The notes beneath the pieces were generated by a model. It searched no databases, was not told the origin of the DNA, and saw only the letters and a program-made list of their open reading frames with translations. Shown here piece by piece: positions 1 through 5,835 of a stretch of 8,304 bases of DNA; within the stretch, counting starts at the first letter, position 1; the number at the start of each line of letters is the position of its first letter. A program made the translations under genes and the position numbers. The DNA comes from Bacteroidia bacterium (GTDB lineage Bacteria > Bacteroidota > Bacteroidia > Bacteroidales > Azobacteroidaceae): assembly GCA_025999115.1 (NCBI GenBank), contig BNWW01000078.1, forward strand, positions 1 through 8,304, written 5' to 3'.

Positions 1-26
1 TATATTATTGAGTTTTATGTATTGCA

Positions 27-53
27 AAAACTGTACCAAAGTACAATAGTTTT
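27..53. repeat. imperfect inverted repeat, possible hairpin
   Basis: AAAACTGTAC (27-36) is followed by a CAAA loop and then GTAC, a 3-base bulge AAT, and AGTTTT (41-53). The two arms pair over 10 bases with one bulge. If a gene ends just left of the window, this could be part of its terminator, but the stem is AT-rich and no clean U-tract follows directly. Function is unproven. Confidence 0.3.
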
Positions 54-156
54 GACGATTTGTTTACTTTTTGTATTTTTCATATCTTTTACATTATTTG
101 ATTATCAACTTATTCTCGAGTAAAAATTATCAGATTTCCTACAAAATACTATATTT

Positions 157-189
157 TTTGGCGCAATCAAAAAAATAGTTTTATCTTTG
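157..189 (+). promoter_or_regulatory. Bacteroidota-type promoter for the trkA cluster
   Basis: A TTTG box at 157-160 lies 21 bases before TATCTTTG at 182-189. This matches the known Bacteroides primary sigma factor pattern of TTTG, a spacer of about 19-21, then TAnnTTTG. Taking the second box as centred near -7 puts the start of transcription near 193 and gives a leader of roughly 22 bases before the trkA ATG at 215. It is the only promoter I found for the four plus-strand genes. Confidence 0.75.
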
Positions 190-214
190 CCCTCATCGAA
201 AATTTTTCCGGTAA

Positions 215-1552
215 ATGAAAATCATCATAGGCGGCGCAGGCGAAGTCGGAACGCACTTGTCAAAATTATTATCCCGTGAAGATCAGGATATTATCTTGAT
301 GGATAGCGACGACGAAAAACTGAATTTCCCCAACAATCAGGAGATTATGACGGTGGTGGGAAATCCTACTTCTATCGCCGATCTCAAATCGGCCGGAATC
401 AAGGACGCCGATATGTTTATTGCCGTAACTCCTGAAGAATCAACGAATATGACGGCTTGTATGCTCGCGCATACTTTGGGAGCCCAACGCACCATCGCTC
501 GCATTGACAATAACGAATATCTGATTCCGCGCAATGTGGAATTTTTCTCGCAATTGGGCGTCGATTCGCTGATTTGTCCCGAAACATTGGCCGCCGAAGA
601 AATTGCGAGTGCGCTACGCCAACCGTGGACGCGCCAATGGTGGGATATGGCGCACGAACGCCTCATTCTCTTGGGCGCTAAAATTCGCCAAAATGCAGCC
701 ATCGTCAATAAATATTTGTATGAATTGGGCGGCGGCGAAAACAGGATGTATCATATCGTAGCGATCAAACGCAATCAAATGACGATTATTCCGCGAGGGA
801 ACGACCAAATTCTGAACGGCGACATCGTCTATTTTTCCACCACGAAAGAACATATCGACGAAATCAAACGCTTGGCCGGGAAAGAGGATTTTAAAATCGA
901 AAAAATTACGATTATGGGCGGCAGCCGTATCGCTTTGCGCGTGTGCGAACGGATTCCGCATCATGTCAGCATAAAATTAATCGAAATCGACAAGGAAAAA
1001 AGTTTCCGTCTGGCCGAAAAAGTGAGCGCTAACGTGATGGTTCTTAATGGCGATGGCCGGAATACCGATTTGTTGATTCAGGAAAATATTAAAAATTGCG
1101 ATGCTTTTATTGCGCTGACCGGCAATTCCGAAGCGAATATCCTGGCGTGCGTGGCAGCCAAAAGTTTCGGTGTGCCGAAAACCATTGCCGAAGTCGAAAA
1201 TCTCGATTACATCCAAATGGCCGAAAAATTGGACATCGGCTCCATTATCAATAAAAAACTCATCGCGTCGAGCCATATTTACCGGTTTTTGTTGCAAGCC
1301 GACGTTTCGACGGTAAAATGTTTGGCATTTGCCAATGCCGATGTGGCCGAATTGGTGGCGCGCTATGATTCCAAAATCACACGTAAACCCGTGAAAGACT
1401 TGCGTTTACCGCAAGATCTCACTTTGGGCGGATTGATTCGCGAAGGCGAAGCGCAAATCATCGACGGAAGTACGCAAATCCAAGCCGGCGACCATGTTTT
1501 GGTCTTCTGTCTGAATACGGCCATGCGTAAAATAGAAGATTATTTTAACTGA
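215..1552 (+). CDS. trkA: Trk system potassium transporter regulator TrkA
   Basis: TrkA is the cytoplasmic peripheral subunit that binds NAD(H) or other nucleotides and gates a Trk/Ktr-type potassium channel (TrkH/TrkG). The 445-residue length is near the usual ~450-460 for two-lobed TrkA. The first RCK-N Rossmann domain starts with the glycine-rich turn G7-A-G-E-V-G12, then D30 at the end of the second strand and GNPTS at 49-53. An RCK-C domain follows at roughly 145-225. A second RCK-N starts near 230, with a looser turn (GGSRIA, 235-240), E257/D259 and GDGRNTDLL at 279-287; a second RCK-C runs about 365-435. The second Rossmann turn has lost its later glycine, so that lobe may bind nucleotide weakly or differently. 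ATG 215 is chosen because the Rossmann strand begins at residue 2 and a promoter sits just upstream. The expected partner trkH is not in the window; the next gene follows after 7 bases. Confidence 0.95.
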   Translation: MKIIIGGAGEVGTHLSKLLSREDQDIILMDSDDEKLNFPNNQEIMTVVGNPTSIADLKSAGIKDADMFIAVTPEESTNMTACMLAHTLGAQRTIARIDNNEYLIPRNVEFFSQLGVDSLICPETLAAEEIASALRQPWTRQWWDMAHERLILLGAKIRQNAAIVNKYLYELGGGENRMYHIVAIKRNQMTIIPRGNDQILNGDIVYFSTTKEHIDEIKRLAGKEDFKIEKITIMGGSRIALRVCERIPHHVSIKLIEIDKEKSFRLAEKVSANVMVLNGDGRNTDLLIQENIKNCDAFIALTGNSEANILACVAAKSFGVPKTIAEVENLDYIQMAEKLDIGSIINKKLIASSHIYRFLLQADVSTVKCLAFANADVAELVARYDSKITRKPVKDLRLPQDLTLGGLIREGEAQIIDGSTQIQAGDHVLVFCLNTAMRKIEDYFN

Positions 1553-1559
1553 ATGAAGA

Positions 1560-2801
1560 ATGCAAAAAGAATTTATATTATTGATAATAAGCCTATTAAT
1601 TATTTCGTGCGGAAAATCGCCTTCTCGTTCGGAACCAGATTCGAATATTGCATCTGAAAAAGAACAAAAACCGGATGAGAAGCCTTCCGTGAAAGTGTAT
1701 ATCGAAAATTCGGGTAGTATGGACGGTTACGTTAAAGGGGTTACCGAATTTGAACAGGCGGTGTATAATTATTTGATTGATATTCAGATAGCCGATTTCG
1801 CCGATTCGATTCAATTAAATTATATCAACAGTAAAATTATTTCTCAACCGGCTGATATTTCGAGTTTTATCGAAAATTTGGAACCGAATATTTTTCAATC
1901 GCGGGGCGGAAATCGCGGCGCAACCGACATTGCTCAAATTCTGCAATTGCTGCTTTCGGAACACAACGATTCCTCGGTTTCCGTTTTCGTTTCGGATTGT
2001 ATTTTTTCGCCCGGAAGAGGGAAAAACGCCGAACAATATTTGATTAATCAGCAAATTACCATCAAATCTATTGTTGCGGAGCAACTGAAAAAAGAAGATA
2101 TGGCCATTGTAATTTATCAATTAACTTCCCAATTTTCAGGATATTATTATAATCATGAAGACAAGGCGACCTTGATTAGCGACCGCCGTCCGTTTTATAT
2201 TTGGTTGTTGGGAAAACCGGAATATTTGAAAGATTTGTACCGGAAAATTCCCGAAAATAAATTCAAGGGAAGTGGAGTAGAGAATGTTTTTTCGATTACT
2301 TCGGTGAATCAAAATGCACCATACGCAGTTCGTTTGGGGTCGGGCGATTTTAAATTAGATAAATTGCATTCGAAAAATCAGATTGTCAACGCTCAAAAAT
2401 CGACGCATCGAAAAAATACGGGATTGTTTACGTTTTCGGTGGATGCGGATTTTTCGGCGTTCTTGTTGGATGAAAATTATTGGAAAGATGCGCGGCATTA
2501 TCAATTGAATGACAAGGATTTTCAACTTTCGGTTGCGCATAGTCCGAAAAATTCGCACGGCTACAGTACGGCTTTGAATTTGAGTAGTCCGATTATCAAG
2601 CAAAGCGATTTATCCATTCGTTTATTGATGCAAATTCCGGCTTGGGTGGAAAGGATGAACGACGATTCGGATTTGGATATTCACACGGATGGATCAATGC
2701 ATAAAACATTTGGAATCAAATACTTAATTGGTGGAATTTACGAAGCTTACACGCGCGAAAACGATTATTACACCGAATTGAAAATCAGCATAAACAAATA
2801 A
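1560..2801 (+). CDS. lipoprotein with a von Willebrand A-like (VWA) domain
   Basis: This 413-residue exported protein has a short hydrophobic signal and a lipobox IISC with C17 as the lipidated cysteine. A charged, low-complexity tether follows at about 18-42. Residues 43-190 carry the hallmarks of a VWA fold: strand VYIE then E49-N-S-G-S53 (the MIDAS DxSxS position with Glu for Asp), T122 in GATDIAQIL, and D146 in SVFVSDC. All MIDAS positions are therefore filled, the first by a conservative change. The C-terminal half (about 200-413) is probably beta-rich and I do not recognise it. The residues after C17 (GKSPSRS) lack the acidic run used as a surface-export signal in Bacteroidota lipoproteins, so I infer a periplasm-facing anchor. 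ATG 1560 is preferred over ATG 1553, which is in another frame and gives no signal sequence. The gene sits 7 bases after trkA and 2 bases before the next gene. VWA domains commonly bind protein ligands; the ligand here is unknown. Confidence 0.85.
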   Translation: MQKEFILLIISLLIISCGKSPSRSEPDSNIASEKEQKPDEKPSVKVYIENSGSMDGYVKGVTEFEQAVYNYLIDIQIADFADSIQLNYINSKIISQPADISSFIENLEPNIFQSRGGNRGATDIAQILQLLLSEHNDSSVSVFVSDCIFSPGRGKNAEQYLINQQITIKSIVAEQLKKEDMAIVIYQLTSQFSGYYYNHEDKATLISDRRPFYIWLLGKPEYLKDLYRKIPENKFKGSGVENVFSITSVNQNAPYAVRLGSGDFKLDKLHSKNQIVNAQKSTHRKNTGLFTFSVDADFSAFLLDENYWKDARHYQLNDKDFQLSVAHSPKNSHGYSTALNLSSPIIKQSDLSIRLLMQIPAWVERMNDDSDLDIHTDGSMHKTFGIKYLIGGIYEAYTRENDYYTELKISINK

Positions 2802-2803
2802 TC

Positions 2804-3286
2804 ATGGACAGAATTTTAGGTATTATTTACGGTTGGTTCGAGTCGATATACGGCGCTTCGTTGACCGATTATTTATGGGGATATAATTGTGATACACAGA
2901 CTTACGATAATCCCAATCTTTTTAATTCTATCGGATTGGTTACTTTGTCGGTAGTTTTGTCGGTGGTGCTGTTGTATTATTACGTGATTAATCATCCGAG
3001 ATTGAACCGGGCGCGGCATTGGTTTTTGTTTCTGTTGATTGCTTCGGTTGTCAGCTTTTTGATTGCATATTATTGGGTATCAGTCGATTATAATACCGGT
3101 ATCATTCCGGATTGTTTGATTTATACGCGCGATGAACAGGGAGCTATTCTTTCGCAATTGATGTTTTCAGCAGATTTGGGACAATTCGGGATCGCTAATG
3201 CCCTGGTTTCTGCTTTGGAGTTTATTGTTTTTTCGTTTATTTTTAAGTGGGGGAGTAGTAATTGTAAGCATTCTCCGGTATTATAA
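2804..3286 (+). CDS. small three-span membrane protein of unknown function
   Basis: I do not recognise this 160-residue protein. It has an aromatic, possibly interfacial N-terminal segment (1-42) and three predicted transmembrane helices at about 43-63, 73-92 and 128-148. The loop between helices 1 and 2 is rich in Arg and His (H64, R66, R69, R71, H72), which by the positive-inside rule places it in the cytoplasm. That puts the N-terminal segment and the 93-127 loop outside, and the short tail with K148 and K155 inside. C29 and C104 would then both face the periplasm and could form a disulfide. The start lies 2 bases after the lipoprotein stop and the next ATG is 9 bases after this stop, so the gene is very likely co-expressed with its neighbours. 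A natural guess is that it anchors or signals for the VWA lipoprotein and the TPR protein; this is inference only. Confidence 0.8.
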   Translation: MDRILGIIYGWFESIYGASLTDYLWGYNCDTQTYDNPNLFNSIGLVTLSVVLSVVLLYYYVINHPRLNRARHWFLFLLIASVVSFLIAYYWVSVDYNTGIIPDCLIYTRDEQGAILSQLMFSADLGQFGIANALVSALEFIVFSFIFKWGSSNCKHSPVL

Positions 3287-3295
3287 AATGGATCT

Positions 3296-5302
3296 ATGAA
3301 AACTATTTGTAAAATTATCTTGTTTTTTGCGCTGGGTTTTTCGTTTTCGGCAAACGCCCAAGTCAATACCAACCGCGTGCTGACCATCGGCAAAAACGCT
3401 TTATACTTCGAGGATTATGTGCTGTCGATTCAATATTTCAATCAAGTCATCAAAGCGAAACCATATTTGGCCGAGCCGTATTTTTATCGCGCCATCGCCA
3501 AATTGAGTTTGGACGATTATTCGGGCGCCGAATCCGATTTTACTTTGTGCATCGAACGAAATCCGTTTATGGTTTTGGCGTATCAATATCGCGGCGCAGC
3601 CCGTCAAAGTTTGAATAATTACGAAGGCGCCATTGATGATTACAACAAAGGTTTGGAATTTCGTCCCGAAGACAAACAAATGCTACTGAATAAAGCCATC
3701 GCCTTTTTGCAGGAGAAAAAATACGACGAATCGATTGATGTTTTGAATTTATTGTTGAAATACCAACCGCGTTACACCAACGGCTATCTGGCTCGCGGCG
3801 CCGTATATAGCGAAAAAGGCGATACCGTTTTGGCATTTTCCGATTACAATAAAGCCTTGGAATTAGATAAATATTACGCTTCTGCATACGCACAACGGGC
3901 GATGTTGTTTTTTCAATCCGAAAAATATACGGAAGCTTTGAGCGATTTCGATCAAGCTATTCATCTCGAAAATAAACAGGTGGGTTATCATATCAATCGA
4001 GGTTTGGTGCGCTATCATTTGCACGATTTGCGCGGCGCGATGGCCGATTACGATTTGGTTATCAAACTCGACCCGCAAAACCGGATTGCCCGTTTCAACC
4101 GCGGATTGTTGCGTTCGCAAGTGGGCGACGTGTATGGCGCGTTAGACGATTTTAATCAAGTAATTACTTGGGAACCGGATAATTACAATGCAATCTACAA
4201 CCGTGTTCTTCTGCACAACGAGGCCGGAAATTATACCGACGCCATCGACGATTTGAACCGCGTTGTCGACGAATATCCCAATTTTGTGCCGGCTTATTAT
4301 TTCCGTTCGGAACTAAAACGAAAATTGAAAAAAACGAAAGAAGCCGATCTCGATTATTGGGCGGCCTACGATTTGGAACAAAAACTGCAAAAACTGCGCG
4401 AACAGGGCAAAACCGTTACCGGAAAAGGCGTTTTTGATTTACCGGAATTGGCTGATACGGACAATGATTCGACTTCGATTCGCGAAACTTCCGACAAAGA
4501 CATCAACAAATTCAACCGTTTGGTTGTGTATAACAAGGAAGAAGAATTGCAATCGAAATACAAAAACGAAATTCGCGGCCGCGTGCAGGACAAGCAAATC
4601 AAAGTGGATTTGGAGCCGCAATTTACAGTTACTTATTATGAAAATTTGAGTGAAGTTGATCGTTCCGTTGCCCGCATCGACAAAACGGTTTCGGATTATA
4701 ACAGGCAGGGAATGTTGGATTTACAGTTGAAAATCGTGAATCGTGAATCGCCTTTGACCGACGATCAGGCGGCGCATCATTTTCAGTCGATCGACCGTTA
4801 TTCTTTGATTTTGGATCGCAATCCGGCCGATGCGGGAGCTTATTTCGCTCGTGCAATGGACTTTATGGTTTTACAGGATTTATCGGAAGCGATCGACGAT
4901 TTCGGCCGGGCGATTGCGCAACAACCCGATTTTATGTTGGCTTATTTCAATCGCGCCGTGGTCAGGTACAAACAAATCGAAATCAGCGGATCGAACGAAA
5001 ACTTTGAAAATGAAATGATTATGCGTGATTATGAAGCTGTTGTCCGTTTGAATCCCGATTTTGTGTACGTGTATTTTAATCGCGCCAATATTCGTTGTCT
5101 GCAAAAAGATTACCGGGCGGCGATTTCCGATTACAACGAGGCGATTAAGCGGAATCCCGATTTTGCGGAAGCCTATTTCAATCGCGGGTTAACCCGTTTG
5201 TATTTGGGCGAAACCAATCGTGGCATTGAGGATTTGAGTAAGGCCGGCGAGTTGGGAATTGTGAGCGCTTACGGTATTATCAAGAAGATGGCGGCGGATT
5301 AA
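3296..5302 (+). CDS. secreted protein with 14 tetratricopeptide repeats (TPR)
   Basis: This 668-residue protein begins with a Sec signal peptide (hydrophobic core about 8-18, likely cut after ANA at 19-21). The mature part is almost entirely TPR helices, which serve as protein-binding scaffolds. Ten repeats of exactly 34 residues run from 25 to 364, with typical repeat ends such as AIDDYNKGL and ALELD. A charged, repeat-poor linker follows (365 to about 493). A half repeat leads into four more TPRs at 513-657, the second of which is stretched to 43 residues by a 9-residue insertion near 560-575. No enzymatic motif is visible. I infer a periplasmic scaffold; an outer-membrane-associated site is possible but there is no lipobox. 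It is the last gene of the trkA cluster, 9 bases after the membrane protein, and its stop overlaps the stop of the opposing gene. ATG 3296 is chosen because it gives the signal peptide. Confidence 0.9.
   Translation: MKTICKIILFFALGFSFSANAQVNTNRVLTIGKNALYFEDYVLSIQYFNQVIKAKPYLAEPYFYRAIAKLSLDDYSGAESDFTLCIERNPFMVLAYQYRGAARQSLNNYEGAIDDYNKGLEFRPEDKQMLLNKAIAFLQEKKYDESIDVLNLLLKYQPRYTNGYLARGAVYSEKGDTVLAFSDYNKALELDKYYASAYAQRAMLFFQSEKYTEALSDFDQAIHLENKQVGYHINRGLVRYHLHDLRGAMADYDLVIKLDPQNRIARFNRGLLRSQVGDVYGALDDFNQVITWEPDNYNAIYNRVLLHNEAGNYTDAIDDLNRVVDEYPNFVPAYYFRSELKRKLKKTKEADLDYWAAYDLEQKLQKLREQGKTVTGKGVFDLPELADTDNDSTSIRETSDKDINKFNRLVVYNKEEELQSKYKNEIRGRVQDKQIKVDLEPQFTVTYYENLSEVDRSVARIDKTVSDYNRQGMLDLQLKIVNRESPLTDDQAAHHFQSIDRYSLILDRNPADAGAYFARAMDFMVLQDLSEAIDDFGRAIAQQPDFMLAYFNRAVVRYKQIEISGSNENFENEMIMRDYEAVVRLNPDFVYVYFNRANIRCLQKDYRAAISDYNEAIKRNPDFAEAYFNRGLTRLYLGETNRGIEDLSKAGELGIVSAYGIIKKMAAD
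3368..4387 (+). repeat. N-terminal array of ten 34-residue TPR units
   Basis: The repeats begin at residues 25, 59, 93, 127, 161, 195, 229, 263, 297 and 331 without any gap or insertion. Most units show the TPR pattern: an aromatic and Arg near positions 4-8 (AYFNR-like), Gly or a small residue near 8, Y/A near 17-20 (YxxAIxDY-like) and Pro near 32. The tenth unit, ending at 364, is the most diverged and Lys-rich and may act as the cap. Confidence 0.85.
4832..5266 (+). repeat. C-terminal array of four TPR units, one with an insertion
   Basis: Units cover residues 513-546, 547-589, 590-623 and 624-657. Three are 34 residues long; the second is 43 because extra residues (Ser, Asn and Glu rich, around 561-574) extend the turn between its two helices. 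Three of the four share a nearly identical start (AYFNR or VYFNR), and the DNA is also similar there (TATTTCAATCGCG near 4945 and 5174), which suggests fairly recent internal duplication. Confidence 0.8.
5299..5302. other. interlocked stop codons of two convergent genes
   Basis: The plus-strand TPR gene stops with TAA at 5300-5302 and the minus-strand phosphoesterase stops with TAA read from 5301 to 5299. The palindrome TTAA serves both. There is no intergenic space and I see no GC-rich hairpin with a U-tract on either side, so transcripts from the two strands probably overlap into the opposing coding regions. Confidence 0.9.
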
Positions 5303-5799
5303 TTTTCTTTCTTCAATTCAATAATCTCCATATCCCGAATATCGGCACCGTCAATCGCAAACCGCAATAGCGTTCGTACTTGGTGGAAGCCGTATTTGCC
5401 GGCCGCTCCGGGATTCAAACACAACATTTGCAATTTTTGGTCATAAATCACTTTCAAAATATGCGAATGACCGCAGACAAATAGTTTGGGGATATGGGTG
5501 AATAATTCGTTCCTGATTTCCGGTTCGTATTTTCCGGGATAACCGCCGATATGGGTTAATAACACTTCGACTTCTTCGACCGTGAACCGCAAAAATTTGG
5601 GACAAACGGCGCGAATCGAATAATCGTCAATATTGCCGTACACCGCTCGAATGGTTTTTCCCAAACCTTCCAAGCGGTGCAAAATTTCGGAACTGCCAAT
5701 GTCGCCGGCGTGCCAAATTTCATCGCAAGCAGCGAAATATTGTGCAAATTTTTCGTCCCAATAAGCGTGTGTGTCGGAGAGCAAGCCAATTTTTTTCAT
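5299..5799 (-). CDS. YfcE/MJ0936-type metallophosphoesterase
   Basis: This 166-residue cytoplasmic protein is a compact calcineurin-like phosphoesterase of the YfcE/MJ0936 group, which uses two metal ions and in tested members splits phosphodiester model substrates; the natural substrate is usually unknown. All metal-site motifs are present in order: D9-T-H11, G32-D33, G55-N56-I-D58, T82-H83 and G110-H111-S-H113. The length is typical and nothing looks broken. There is no signal peptide. The ATG at 5799 is supported by the DTH motif starting at residue 9 and by a promoter ending 5 bases before it, which implies an almost leaderless message. The gene lies 21 bases downstream of the GH36 gene on the same strand, so some read-through is possible, but it has its own promoter. 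Its stop codon interlocks with that of the convergent TPR gene. Confidence 0.92.
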   Translation of the reverse strand: MKKIGLLSDTHAYWDEKFAQYFAACDEIWHAGDIGSSEILHRLEGLGKTIRAVYGNIDDYSIRAVCPKFLRFTVEEVEVLLTHIGGYPGKYEPEIRNELFTHIPKLFVCGHSHILKVIYDQKLQMLCLNPGAAGKYGFHQVRTLLRFAIDGADIRDMEIIELKKEN

Positions 5800-5804
5800 G
5801 GTTG

Positions 5805-5835
5805 CAAAGGTACGACATTTTTAATTTTTCCGCAA
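5805..5835 (-). promoter_or_regulatory. Bacteroidota-type promoter for the phosphoesterase gene
   Basis: Read on the minus strand, TTG (5835-5833) is followed by 20 bases and then TACCTTTG (5812-5805), a full TAnnTTTG match. The first box lies inside the last codons of the GH36 gene. The second box ends 5 bases before the ATG, so with the usual placement near -7 the transcript would begin only about 2 bases before the start codon. Confidence 0.7.

Larger units (their letters stand above)
1..214. other. AT-rich intergenic region upstream of trkA
   Basis: I see no convincing gene in this stretch. It is clearly more AT-rich than the genes around it. One plus-strand frame is open from the left edge to a TAA at 121-123 (40 codons, hydrophobic when translated), but the composition explains that well enough that I do not call it. 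The region holds an imperfect hairpin at 27-53, an 11-base palindrome at 98-108 and the trkA promoter at 157-189. Confidence 0.7.

Noticed and set aside
1..123. Open plus-strand frame of 40 codons ending in TAA, hydrophobic product, possibly the end of an upstream membrane protein
   Set aside because: The stretch is far more AT-rich than the real genes, has no visible start in the window, and a frame of this length in such DNA easily arises by chance and gives hydrophobic residues by composition.
337..1297. Several antisense open frames across trkA
   Set aside because: They are mirror frames of a clear coding gene with strong family motifs; none shows its own domain, signal or promoter.
1553..1555. 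Alternative ATG for the lipoprotein gene, right after the trkA stop
   Set aside because: It is in a different frame from the lipoprotein and its short product has no signal sequence or recognisable feature.
3288..3299. Three-codon reading frame (ATG GAT CTA TGA) overlapping the TPR gene start as ATGA
   Set aside because: It could act as a tiny upstream frame for translational coupling, but nothing beyond its position supports that.
3296..5302. Possible CRISPR-like or tandem DNA repeat because of recurring short strings such as TATTTCAATCGCG
   Set aside because: The recurrence follows the 34-residue TPR periodicity of the coded protein and the DNA between is diverged, so it is protein repeat structure.
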